From Streptomyces sp. GESEQ-4 (lineage in GTDB: Bacteria; Actinomycetota; Actinomycetes; Streptomycetales; Streptomycetaceae): a DNA stretch of 64,000 nucleotides. The notes beneath the pieces are model-generated. The model had not been told where the DNA came from. It ran no database searches and saw only the letters and a program-made list of their open reading frames with translations. Position numbers and translations under genes: made by a program. Shown one piece after another: positions 8,905 to 17,123 of this stretch (positions are counted from its first letter, which is position 1; every line of letters starts with the position of its first letter). The stretch spans positions 62,001 to 126,000 of the forward strand of contig NZ_JAFFSU010000013.1 in NCBI RefSeq assembly GCF_017948455.1. The letters are read 5' to 3'.

Positions 8905-9066
8905 CAGGCGGACCGGCCCGGACCCACGGCTCCGGGCCGGTCGGTCGGCGGCGAGCGAAGACCTGCTGCGGGCGACAGCGAGAGGTGCCCGCAGCACCAG
9001 ACAGCACACCGTGCCACGGGAACATCGTGGCACTTCAGGGCGTTTTAGCCCGTACAGGGAGGCGGC

Positions 9067-11973
9067 ATGACAGAGACGGCGAGCGGTCCGGCACGGGGTT
9101 CCCGAACCAAGGGCACCAAGGCGAGCAAGGGCCTGCGCATCGAGCGCATCCACACCACCCCCGGCGTGCACCCGTACGACGAGGTGGCCTGGGAGCGCCG
9201 TGATGTCGTCATGACCAACTGGCGCGACGGCTCGGTCAATTTCGAGCAGCGTGGCGTCGAGTTCCCCGACTTCTGGTCGGTGAACGCGGTCAACATCGTC
9301 ACCAGCAAGTACTTCCGGGGCGCCGTCGGCACCCCGCAGCGCGAGACCGGCCTCAAGCAGCTGATCGACCGCATCGTGAAGACGTATCGGAAGGCCGGCG
9401 AGGACCACAAGTACTTCGCCTCGCCCGCCGACGCCGAGATCTTCGAGCACGAGCTGGCCTACGCCCTCCTGCACCAGATCTTCAGCTTCAACAGCCCCGT
9501 GTGGTTCAACGTGGGCACGGCCCAGCCGCAGCAGGTCTCGGCCTGCTTCATCCTGGCCGTCGACGACTCCATGGAGTCGATCCTCGACTGGTACAAGGAA
9601 GAGGGCATGATCTTCAAGGGCGGCTCCGGTGCCGGCCTGAACCTGTCCCGTATCCGCTCCTCCAAGGAACTCCTGTCCTCCGGTGGCAACGCCTCCGGCC
9701 CGGTCTCCTTCATGCGCGGCGCCGACGCCTCCGCAGGAACGATCAAGTCGGGCGGCGCCACCCGCCGTGCCGCCAAGATGGTCATCCTCGACGTCGACCA
9801 CCCCGACATCGAGGACTTCATCGAGACCAAGGTGAAGGAGGAGGTGAAGATCCGCGCCCTGCGTGACGCGGGCTTCGACATGGACCTGGGCGGCGAGGAC
9901 ATCACTTCCGTCCAGTACCAGAACGCCAACAACTCGGTCCGGGTGAACGACGAGTTCATGAAGGCCGTGGAGAACGGCGACAAGTTCGGCCTGCGTGCCC
10001 GGATGACCGGCGAGGTCATCGAGGAGGTCGACGCCAAGGTCCTCTTCCGCAAGATGGCCGAGGCCGCCTGGGCCTGCGCCGACCCCGGCATCCAGTACGA
10101 CGACACCATCAACCACTGGCACACCTGCCCGGAGTCCGGCCGTATCAACGGTTCGAACCCCTGCAGCGAGTACATGCACCTGGACAACACGTCCTGCAAC
10201 CTCGCCTCGCTGAACCTGATGAAGTTCCTGAAGGACGACGGCAAGGGCAACCAGTCCTTCGAAGCCGAGCGCTTCGCCAAGGTCGTCGAGCTCGTGATCA
10301 CCGCGATGGACATCTCCATCTGCTTCGCGGACTTCCCGACCCAGAAGATCGGCGAGAACACGCGCGCGTTCCGCCAGCTCGGCATCGGCTACGCCAACCT
10401 CGGCGCCCTGCTGATGGCGACCGGCCACGCGTACGACTCGGACGGCGGCCGCTCCCTCGCCGGCGCCATCACCTCCCTGATGACCGGCACGTCGTACAGG
10501 CGCTCCGCCGAACTCGCCGCGGTCGTGGGGCCGTACGACGGCTACGCCCGCAACGCGCAGCCGCACCTGCGGGTCATGAAGCAGCACTCCGACGCCAACG
10601 AGAAGGCCGTCCGCATGGACGACCTGGACACGCCGGTCTGGGCCGCGGCCACGGAGGCCTGGCAGGACGTGCTGCGTCTTGGCGAGAAGAACGGTTTCCG
10701 TAACTCTCAGGCGTCCGTCATCGCGCCGACCGGCACCATCGGTCTGGCGATGTCCTGCGACACCACCGGCCTCGAGCCCGACCTCGCCCTGGTCAAGTTC
10801 AAGAAGCTGGTCGGCGGCGGCTCGATGCAGATCGTCAACGGCACCGTCCCGCAGGCTCTGCGTCGCCTGGGCTACCAGGAGGAGCAGATCGAGGCGATCG
10901 TCGCCCACATCGCCGACCACGGCAATGTCGTCGACGCCCCGGGCCTCAAGCACGAGCACTACGAGGTGTTCGACTGCGCCATGGGCGAGCGCTCCATCTC
11001 CGCGATGGGCCACGTCCGGATGATGGCCGCGATCCAGCCGTGGATCTCGGGCGCGCTCTCCAAGACGGTCAACCTGCCGGAGTCGGCGACCGTCGAGGAC
11101 GTCGAAGAGGTCTACTTCGAGGCGTGGAAGATGGGCGTCAAGGCGCTCGCGATCTACCGCGACAACTGCAAGGTCGGCCAGCCGCTCTCCGCCAAGAACA
11201 AGGGCAACCAGAGCCCCGAAGCCACCGCGGCCGCCGAGAAGGCCGAGGCGATCATCCGCGAGACGGTCGAGAAGAAGATCGTCGAGTACCGCCCGGTCCG
11301 CAAGCGCCTCCCGAAGGGCCGTCCCGGCATCACGACCTCCTTCACCGTCGGCGGCGCCGAGGGCTACATGACCGCCAACTCCTACCCGGACGACGGCCTC
11401 GGCGAGGTCTTCCTGAAGATGTCCAAGCAGGGCTCGACCCTCGCGGGCATGATGGACGCCTTCTCGATCGCCGTCTCGGTGGGTCTGCAGTACGGCGTGC
11501 CGCTGGAGACGTACGTCTCGAAGTTCACGAACATGCGCTTCGAGCCGGCGGGTATGACGGACGACCCGGACGTGCGGATGGCCCAGTCGATCGTCGACTA
11601 CATCTTCCGCCGCCTGGCGCTGGACTTCCTGCCCTTCGAGACCCGCTCCGCGCTCGGCATCCACTCCGCCGAGGAGCGTCAGCGTCACCTGGAGACCGGT
11701 TCGTACGAGCCGTCCGACGACGAGGTCGACGTCGAGGGCCTGGCCCAGTCGGCGCCGCGCGCCCAGGAGCTGAAGGCCGTAGCGACGCCGAAGGCCGTCA
11801 TCGAGGCGGCCAAGCCGGCCCCGCAGCAGGCCCACACCAGCGCCGAGCTGGTGGAGATGCAGCTGGGCATCCAGGCCGACGCCCCGCTGTGCTTCTCCTG
11901 CGGTACGAAGATGCAGCGGGCCGGCTCCTGCTACATCTGCGAGGGCTGCGGCTCGACCAGCGGCTGCAGCTGA
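9067..11973 (+). CDS. nrdJ: Vitamin B12-dependent (class II) ribonucleotide reductase
   Basis: A 968-aa adenosylcobalamin-dependent reductase that converts ribonucleotides to deoxyribonucleotides without a separate radical subunit, so it works with or without oxygen. The active-site loop SNPCSEYMHLDNTSCNL carries the Cys/Glu pair, and FNSPVWFN and APTGTIGLAMSCDTTG are conserved barrel motifs. The C-terminus has a cysteine-rich redox/zinc tail (CFSCGTK ... CYICEGCG). ATG 9067 follows GGGAGG. It ends at a strong hairpin shared with the convergent TerD gene. Together with nrdR it forms an operon controlled by the NrdR boxes upstream. Confidence 0.95.
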   Translation: MTETASGPARGSRTKGTKASKGLRIERIHTTPGVHPYDEVAWERRDVVMTNWRDGSVNFEQRGVEFPDFWSVNAVNIVTSKYFRGAVGTPQRETGLKQLIDRIVKTYRKAGEDHKYFASPADAEIFEHELAYALLHQIFSFNSPVWFNVGTAQPQQVSACFILAVDDSMESILDWYKEEGMIFKGGSGAGLNLSRIRSSKELLSSGGNASGPVSFMRGADASAGTIKSGGATRRAAKMVILDVDHPDIEDFIETKVKEEVKIRALRDAGFDMDLGGEDITSVQYQNANNSVRVNDEFMKAVENGDKFGLRARMTGEVIEEVDAKVLFRKMAEAAWACADPGIQYDDTINHWHTCPESGRINGSNPCSEYMHLDNTSCNLASLNLMKFLKDDGKGNQSFEAERFAKVVELVITAMDISICFADFPTQKIGENTRAFRQLGIGYANLGALLMATGHAYDSDGGRSLAGAITSLMTGTSYRRSAELAAVVGPYDGYARNAQPHLRVMKQHSDANEKAVRMDDLDTPVWAAATEAWQDVLRLGEKNGFRNSQASVIAPTGTIGLAMSCDTTGLEPDLALVKFKKLVGGGSMQIVNGTVPQALRRLGYQEEQIEAIVAHIADHGNVVDAPGLKHEHYEVFDCAMGERSISAMGHVRMMAAIQPWISGALSKTVNLPESATVEDVEEVYFEAWKMGVKALAIYRDNCKVGQPLSAKNKGNQSPEATAAAEKAEAIIRETVEKKIVEYRPVRKRLPKGRPGITTSFTVGGAEGYMTANSYPDDGLGEVFLKMSKQGSTLAGMMDAFSIAVSVGLQYGVPLETYVSKFTNMRFEPAGMTDDPDVRMAQSIVDYIFRRLALDFLPFETRSALGIHSAEERQRHLETGSYEPSDDEVDVEGLAQSAPRAQELKAVATPKAVIEAAKPAPQQAHTSAELVEMQLGIQADAPLCFSCGTKMQRAGSCYICEGCGSTSGCS

Positions 11974-12003
11974 CCCCAGTTGCCGTCCAGGCCCTGAAAC
12001 AGA

Positions 12004-12030
12004 GGGGCGCCGACCATGTGTCGGCGCCCC
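12004..12030. terminator. Bidirectional terminator between nrdJ and the TerD gene
   Basis: An 11-bp perfect stem (GGGGCGCCGAC / GTCGGCGCCCC) with a 5-nt loop lies between two convergent stop codons. Confidence 0.85.
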
Positions 12031-12040
12031 TTCGGGCTGT

Positions 12041-12574
12041 TCAGGACCAGCGTGTCTTGCCCATGACCTGGGTGAACGTGGCCGGGTCGTCCTCGAAGCC
12101 GTGGATTCCCGCGTGGAAGTCCCATGTGCCGGATCCTTCGCGCACGAACTCCCCGACCGCTGCTGCCGTCGCCGCGAGCACTCCGCCGAAGTCGTCCTGG
12201 GCCAGGACGTCGTAGCCCTCGCTGATGCGCAGGTTCGGCTTGGGCACGCTGACGAAGGTCCGCTGTGCGGCGCGCTGTTGGATGATCACGCCGACGACCA
12301 CGCGCGCGTACCGGCTGTCGAGCCGGTCGAGCTCCAGGGTCATGACCTCGTCCCAGCCGAAGCCCTTGCCGTCCTTGCTGTCCCGGTTGAGCGTGATGGT
12401 GCCGTCGGGAGAGCGGCTGCCGAAGTACACCGCATAAGCGGGATCGCCGTACGGATCGCTCGCCAAGTAGGTCGCGGCCACGATGTCCAGATCCGTGGGC
12501 GGCTGCCCCGCAGGACTCGGGTCCCACTTCAGCCCGACCTCGGCCTTCCGAATCCCCTTGCTGAGCCCGTTCAC
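12041..12574 (-). CDS. TerD-family (tellurium resistance/stress) protein
   Basis: 177 aa. The segments AEVGLKWDPSPAG, DLDIVAATYL, RDSKDGKGFGWDEVMTLELDRL and ISEGYDVLAQDDFG fit the TerD/CABP fold, which binds calcium through acidic loops and acts in chemical-stress responses. GTG 12572-12574 begins VNGLSKGIRKAEV with GGGAA upstream; the open frame extends 21 codons further but that part is arginine-rich and unlike the family. Monocistronic, convergent with nrdJ and divergent from the DUF4937 gene. The specific function is unknown; tellurite resistance is only a family label. Confidence 0.8.
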   Translation of the reverse strand: MNGLSKGIRKAEVGLKWDPSPAGQPPTDLDIVAATYLASDPYGDPAYAVYFGSRSPDGTITLNRDSKDGKGFGWDEVMTLELDRLDSRYARVVVGVIIQQRAAQRTFVSVPKPNLRISEGYDVLAQDDFGGVLAATAAAVGEFVREGSGTWDFHAGIHGFEDDPATFTQVMGKTRWS

Positions 12575-12722
12575 CAGACGTTCCCTTCCCCGTGTGCCCC
12601 TGCCCCAACTGCCGGACAGCCGGGGTCGCTTGTCCATCGTGCCACGCGCGCGTGGGCAGGTGCGCGGATGCGGTCCGCGCGAGCGTGACCGAGGCCACGC
12701 TCCGTGGCCTTACGATGGCGCG

Positions 12723-13328
12723 GTGCTGGTCAAGTGGATTCGCTGCACCGTGGTGGACCGCCGCGGCTTCGAGCGGGGGCAGCGAAAGTGGGCGGGGCTT
12801 CTGGGGGAGCCGGGGTTTCGAGGGCAGGGCGGAGGCTGGAGTCGGGGGCGGCCTTCCGTCGCGCACATTTTCGCCTTCTGGGAGAGCCGTGCCTTCTACG
12901 ACTCCTTCATGGCCCGTTCCCACGACCGGCTCGCGGCGGCCCAGTCGGGTACGTTCAAGGACGCCCAGGTCAAGCTGTTCGACTATCGCTTCGACGTGAA
13001 GACGGGCTTCGAGCCGCGTTTCACCGACGCCGATCTGGTCCGGTTCGCCCACTGCCGCGTCCACGAGGACCGTGCCGAGCACTTCATGCTGATGCAGGAG
13101 AAGGTGTGGAACCCCGCGATGGCCGGCTCGCCCGGCATGATCCGCGGACTGTTCGGTGAGGCGCCCGGGAACGAGTTCCTGGTGCTGTCGATGTGGCAGT
13201 CGGCCGCCGAGCACGGCAAATACCGCACCGAGCGCGTGGAGCGGCTCGCCCTGCGTGCTCAGACCGAGGCGGACATCGCGGCCCTCAGAGGTGACATCGT
13301 GGGGCTGGAATCGGCCTGGATAGTTTGA
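12723..13328 (+). CDS. DUF4937 (YdbC-like) domain protein
   Basis: 201 aa. The start VLVKWIRCTVVDRRGFERGQRKWAGL and later AHIFAFWESRAFYDSFMARSHD match my recollection of DUF4937/YdbC-like proteins, whose function is unknown; tandem repetition of a dimeric alpha/beta-barrel type fold is plausible. GTG 12723 is chosen because TACGAT at 12711-12716 lies exactly 6 nt upstream, a leaderless arrangement, and no RBS is seen. The reading frame upstream overlaps the divergent TerD gene and looks non-coding. Confidence 0.75.
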   Translation: MLVKWIRCTVVDRRGFERGQRKWAGLLGEPGFRGQGGGWSRGRPSVAHIFAFWESRAFYDSFMARSHDRLAAAQSGTFKDAQVKLFDYRFDVKTGFEPRFTDADLVRFAHCRVHEDRAEHFMLMQEKVWNPAMAGSPGMIRGLFGEAPGNEFLVLSMWQSAAEHGKYRTERVERLALRAQTEADIAALRGDIVGLESAWIV

Positions 13329-13446
13329 GAACTGGACGCACTCTTCGTGTGCCCAGTGGGGCCCATGCTGCAAGAAATGTGTGACCTACGCTGTATAGAG
13401 CCCGTACGAGTGCTCGATGGGCCGTCACTCGATCTAGGGTTTTGGC

Positions 13447-14106
13447 ATGGCACGACCACGGCGCATCGTCCTTGTCCGGCATGGTGAGTCAACCGGCAAT
13501 GTTGATGACACCGTGTACGAACGCCAGCCCGACCATGCCCTGGCGCTGACCGAGCGGGGCTGGCGGCAGGCTGAGGAGACCGGAAAACGGCTGCGCGAGG
13601 TGTTCGGCCGCGAGCGCATCAGCGTGTACGTCTCTCCGTACCGCCGTACACACGAGACGTTCCGCGCCTTCCACCTCGACCCCGAGCTCGTCCGCGTGCG
13701 CGAGGAACCCCGGCTGCGCGAACAGGACTGGGGCAACTGGCAGGACCGGGACGACGTCCAACTCCAGAAGGCCTACCGAGACGCGTACGGTCACTTCTTC
13801 TACCGCTTCGCCCAGGGCGAGTCCGGGGCGGATGTGTACGACCGGGTCGGCGGCTTCCTGGAGAGCCTGTACCGCAGCTTCGAGGCCCCCGACCATCCGC
13901 CGAACGTGCTGCTGGTCACTCATGGCCTGGCGATGCGGCTGTTCTGTATGCGCTGGTTCCACTGGACGGTCGCGGAATTCGAGTCGCTTTCGAATCCGGG
14001 GAACGCGGAGATGCGGATGCTCGTTCTCGGGGACGACGGCAAGTACTCGCTCGACCGGCCGTTCGAGCGCTGGCGAGATCCGGAACCGTACGGGATCACC
14101 GGATAG
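13447..14106 (+). CDS. Histidine phosphatase superfamily protein (phosphoglycerate mutase-like)
   Basis: 219 aa. The catalytic RHG motif (LVRHGESTGN, residues ~9-18), the conserved Arg in YVSPYRRTHETF, the acid residue in REQDWGNWQD, and the second catalytic histidine in LLVTHGLAMRLF place it in the histidine phosphatase family. Substrate not evident. TAGGGT at 13435-13440 is 6 nt before the ATG, so the mRNA is probably leaderless. The IS110 element begins at the last base of its stop codon, so the coding sequence is intact but native 3' sequences have been displaced. Confidence 0.85.
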   Translation: MARPRRIVLVRHGESTGNVDDTVYERQPDHALALTERGWRQAEETGKRLREVFGRERISVYVSPYRRTHETFRAFHLDPELVRVREEPRLREQDWGNWQDRDDVQLQKAYRDAYGHFFYRFAQGESGADVYDRVGGFLESLYRSFEAPDHPPNVLLVTHGLAMRLFCMRWFHWTVAEFESLSNPGNAEMRMLVLGDDGKYSLDRPFERWRDPEPYGITG

Positions 14107-14115
14107 ACACCTCAT
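14106..14115. repeat. Direct repeat copy 1 of the IS110 element
   Basis: GACACCTCAT; identical to 15456-15465. Its first base is the last base of the phosphatase stop codon. Confidence 0.6.
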
Positions 14116-14126
14116 GAAGCTAAGAG

Positions 14127-15356
14127 TCAAGCTGCGGCGGCGAGTTGGGTGGGGAAGGCTGCTTGTTCATCGAACAGCTCGTGCTCCTGTAGGCAGCGGT
14201 AGAGCTGGCCGATCATGCGGTTGAAGAGGTTGCGCAGGGCGGCTGCGTGCCAGTCTCCGTGGATGTCGCGTCGGCGCCGGTAGTGGGCCTTGGCCCCGGG
14301 GGATCCGTTGGGGGCCGCGAAGGCCCACAGATAGCCGGCATGGTTGAGACGGTCGTTCTTCACCCTCCGCCGGATGATGCTTGACTTCTTGCCGGAGGCC
14401 CTGGTGATGGGCGAGGAGCCGGCGTAGGCCTTCAGACCGCGGGCGTCGGCGAACCGCTTTCGGTCGTCCCCGATCTCGGCCAGCACCCGGGCGCCGAGCT
14501 GGACGCCGAGGCCGGGGAAGCTGAGGATGACTTCAGCGTCCGGGTGCTGAGGGAAAGCTTCCTCCACCGCCGTGGCGAGGTCGTCGGCGGCCGTGCAGGC
14601 GGCTTCCAGCTGGCCCAGGAGGGCGAGCATCTGCTTGCCGAGTGCGTCCTCGACCAGCGGCGGCTGGTGGGCCCACTCGCCGCGGAAGACCGCGCGGATC
14701 CGGTCGGCCTCGGTCTCGATGCCGCGCTTGCGGCCGGCTCGCTTGAGGGCGGCCTGGATCTGCGTGCAGCTCAGGCGCTCGGCGCGGGAGGGCGTGGGGG
14801 CGAGCCTGAGTAGTTCGCGTGCCTCGGGACGGCAGAGGCCGTTCTGCCAGGTGGCGAAGGCGTCCAGGGCGGATGGGTAGTACTCGCGAAGCAGGGACCG
14901 GAGCTGGTTGGAGTGCTGCTGCCGGTTCCAGGTGGCGTCCTGCTGGGCGCGGGCCAGGACGGCGATGGCGCGGGCCAGGTCGCTGTCCTGCGGCAGGGGC
15001 CGGTGGGCGTGCATGTCGGTGCGGAGGATGTTCGCCAGGACCAGTGCGTCGCCGGGGTCGGACTTCTTGCGGGAGACGGAGTGGCGGTCGCGGTAGCGGG
15101 CGGCGGCCATCGGGTTGATCGCGAAGACCTGGCGTTTCCCGGTCCGCAGGACGGCGACCAGCAGGCCACGGGACGTCTCGATCGCGATAGGGACCGGGGC
15201 TTCTTCCGTGTCGCCGTACTCGGCGAGCAGGTCCAGCAGCAGCTGGTAGCCGGCAGCATCGTCGGTGATACGGCGCTTGGCGAGTAACTGGCCGGTGTCG
15301 TCGACCAGAGCGACGTCGTGGTGGCGTTCGGCCCAGTCGATACCGCAGTAGATCAA
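14127..15356 (-). CDS. IS110-family transposase/recombinase
   Basis: 409 aa. The N-terminal DEDD RuvC-like domain shows YCGIDWAERHHDVAL (first Asp), PVPIAIETSRG (Glu) and KKSDPGDALVLANIL (Asp pair). The C-terminal Transposase_20 domain has ILSFPGLGVQLGARVLAEIGD, LKAYAGSSPITRASGKK and the region with the IS110 serine. It starts at TTG 15354-15356 after GGGAGGGAA. IS110 enzymes excise a circle and integrate it using a bridge RNA made from the element's own non-coding end. The frame is intact, so the element may be active. Confidence 0.92.
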   Translation of the reverse strand: MIYCGIDWAERHHDVALVDDTGQLLAKRRITDDAAGYQLLLDLLAEYGDTEEAPVPIAIETSRGLLVAVLRTGKRQVFAINPMAAARYRDRHSVSRKKSDPGDALVLANILRTDMHAHRPLPQDSDLARAIAVLARAQQDATWNRQQHSNQLRSLLREYYPSALDAFATWQNGLCRPEARELLRLAPTPSRAERLSCTQIQAALKRAGRKRGIETEADRIRAVFRGEWAHQPPLVEDALGKQMLALLGQLEAACTAADDLATAVEEAFPQHPDAEVILSFPGLGVQLGARVLAEIGDDRKRFADARGLKAYAGSSPITRASGKKSSIIRRRVKNDRLNHAGYLWAFAAPNGSPGAKAHYRRRRDIHGDWHAAALRNLFNRMIGQLYRCLQEHELFDEQAAFPTQLAAAA

Positions 15357-15455
15357 GTTGTTCCCTCCCCATAGTGCGGGTGTTTGCGCTGGTCACGAGC
15401 GCATGCGGGCCACGCAGCGACCTAATTCCAGGACTCAGCCGCCAGTGACTGGTCC

Positions 15456-15465
15456 GACACCTCAT
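15456..15465. repeat. Direct repeat copy 2 of the IS110 element
   Basis: GACACCTCAT; identical to 14106-14115, 1350 bp away, on the upstream side of the transposase. Confidence 0.6.
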
Positions 15466-15955
15466 CAGCCGTGTTCGTGGCACCAGCTCACCCCACGGGC
15501 CTCGGTCTACTCGGGAGCTCGGGCTCGCGTCTATCAAGAGGTCACCGTGCGGAGGGCTCGCACCACCAACTCCAACGAGTGATCATGCGGATAGTGATTG
15601 ACGGGCTGCGGGTGCCTCATGGCGCCGCTCTGGCATAAGGCACCTGGTGCCTGGTAGTTGCAAGGCGTCCCTACGACACCCGCATGCCCGACAACCCTCT
15701 GCGGTGGTGGCGGCCGCGAAGACGCCGAGCGCCGCCGTTCTCTGGGGAGGTCTCGTGTCGACCACGTCGCATGAAGACATCCGCTCGGCGTCCACGCGAC
15801 CGCCACCACCGCCAGCACCAGGCCGTGCACCCGTCTATCCGGAGGCTTTCATCAGCCGGAGTGGCAGAAGATTTCGCGGTCCCAGTACTCGAACAGACCC
15901 AGCGGCATCACCTGTGGTGCTGGATCCGTCAGCAACGAATTAGAGTGGCAGAGCG
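15466..15955 (+). other. Non-coding gap upstream of the ADP-ribosylglycohydrolase gene
   Basis: 490 bases without a convincing gene; short open frames on both strands have no recognisable family or RBS. If the 10-bp repeats are not the true IS ends, part of this may belong to the element. Otherwise it is the native upstream region of the next gene. Confidence 0.35.
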
Positions 15956-16861
15956 ATGACCGCTGAATCCTCCCCCGACGGACGCCTGGACCGCGCCCTG
16001 GCCAGCCTGCGCGGACTCGCGGTCGGGGATGCCCTGGGCTCGCAGTTCTTCGTGCCGGTGAACTACCCGCTGCTGAAGCGCCGCGAGCTGCCACAGGCTC
16101 CTTGGCAGTGGACGGACGACACGGAGATGGCGTGCTCCGTCGTGGCCGTCCTCGCCGCTCACCACCGCATCGACCAGGACGCACTGGCCCGCTCCTTCGC
16201 CGAGCACCACGACTTCGACCGCGGATATGGTCCGGCGGTCAACCGTCTGCTGCGGCTGGTCCGTGAGGGCGGCGATTGGCGTGAGCTCGCGGCCGCGCTC
16301 TTCAACGGACAGGGGTCTTGGGGGAACGGCGCAGCGATGCGGATCGCCCCTCTGGGTGCCTGGTACGCGGACGACCCGGAACAGGCGACCCACCAGGCCG
16401 AGATCTCGGCGTACCCCACGCACCAGCACCGAGAGGCCGTGGTCGGTGCCATGGCCGTCGCCGCTGCCGCCTCCATGGCCGCGGCCCCCGGCGGCCCGCC
16501 CAGTGCCGAGGCGCTCCTGGACGGCGTCATCGCGCTCGTGCCCAAGAGTGCTGTCGGAGCCGGCTTGCGGCGCGCCCGCGACATGCTCGACTACGCCGAC
16601 GCGGCCACGGTGGCGGCGGTGCTGGGTTGTGGGCGGCGTACGACGGCGCACGACACCGTGCCGTTCGCGCTCTGGTCCGCCGCGCGTGCCCTCGGTGACT
16701 ACGAGGAGGCGTTCTGGACCACCGCCCAGGTCGGCGGAGACGTGGACACGACCTGCGCCATCGTGGGCGGGGTGATCGCCGCCGGGAAGGCGGGGACGCC
16801 GCCCGGCGCCTGGGCGGAGCGGACGGAAGCGCTGCCGGAGTGGATGCCCACGTCGGCGTAG
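15956..16861 (+). CDS. ADP-ribosylglycohydrolase (DraG/ARH-like) family protein
   Basis: 301 aa. Family metal-site motifs are present: GLAVGDALGSQF near the N-terminus, WQWTDDTEMACSV (TDDT, first magnesium site), GSWGNGAAMRIAPLG in the middle, and GGDVDTTCAIVGG (DxDT, second site). Such hydrolases remove ADP-ribose from proteins, nucleic acids or small molecules; the substrate cannot be read from sequence. Intact and monocistronic, ending near a strong hairpin. Confidence 0.88.
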   Translation: MTAESSPDGRLDRALASLRGLAVGDALGSQFFVPVNYPLLKRRELPQAPWQWTDDTEMACSVVAVLAAHHRIDQDALARSFAEHHDFDRGYGPAVNRLLRLVREGGDWRELAAALFNGQGSWGNGAAMRIAPLGAWYADDPEQATHQAEISAYPTHQHREAVVGAMAVAAAASMAAAPGGPPSAEALLDGVIALVPKSAVGAGLRRARDMLDYADAATVAAVLGCGRRTTAHDTVPFALWSAARALGDYEEAFWTTAQVGGDVDTTCAIVGGVIAAGKAGTPPGAWAERTEALPEWMPTSA

Positions 16862-17066
16862 CGCCTCGAAAACACCGGTGCAAACTCTCTGTGCATGACG
16901 GGAACTCTGAGTAACCGTGTGCTCGTTGTCGTGGCAGTTGCTGTGCGACGCATGGGTCGGCGCATACAGATGACATGCGAGGGGTGCGGGGGTGGTCATG
17001 GAGTTCTGGGCGAGGCTGTTGACGCTGCTTGTCGCGGCGGCCGTGATGCCCTGGTGTCCACGTGCC

Positions 17067-17096
17067 GTCAGGGGGCGCGAGATCGCGCCCCCTGAC
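17067..17096. terminator. Bidirectional terminator between the hydrolase and the MFS gene
   Basis: A 13-bp perfect stem (GTCAGGGGGCGCG / CGCGCCCCCTGAC) with a 4-nt loop sits just beyond the stop codon of the convergent MFS gene. The 205 nt between it and the hydrolase stop hold nothing I recognise. Confidence 0.8.
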
Positions 17097-17123
17097 ATCG
17101 AGCCCGGTGCGGACCGGTCCGGG

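Larger units (their letters stand above)
14106..15465 (-). mobile_element. IS110-family insertion sequence
   Basis: One IS110 transposase lies between two copies of GACACCTCAT at 14106-14115 and 15456-15465. I take these as the recombination core at each end, making the element about 1.35 kb. The transposase reads right to left; 109 nt precede it and about 12 nt follow it inside the repeats. This compact layout, with a longer non-coding left end, fits the IS110 group, where that end encodes the bridge RNA. The ends are inferred from the repeat only. Confidence 0.65.

Noticed and set aside
8272..11835. A 1187-codon open frame on the minus strand across nrdJ
   Set aside because: It is the high-GC shadow of nrdJ. 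Its translation is repetitive (L, V, G, D, R) with no family motifs, whereas the plus-strand frame is an unmistakable ribonucleotide reductase.
15534..15830. Short frames upstream of the ADP-ribosylglycohydrolase gene
   Set aside because: No RBS, no family and no consistent codon pattern; probably non-coding.
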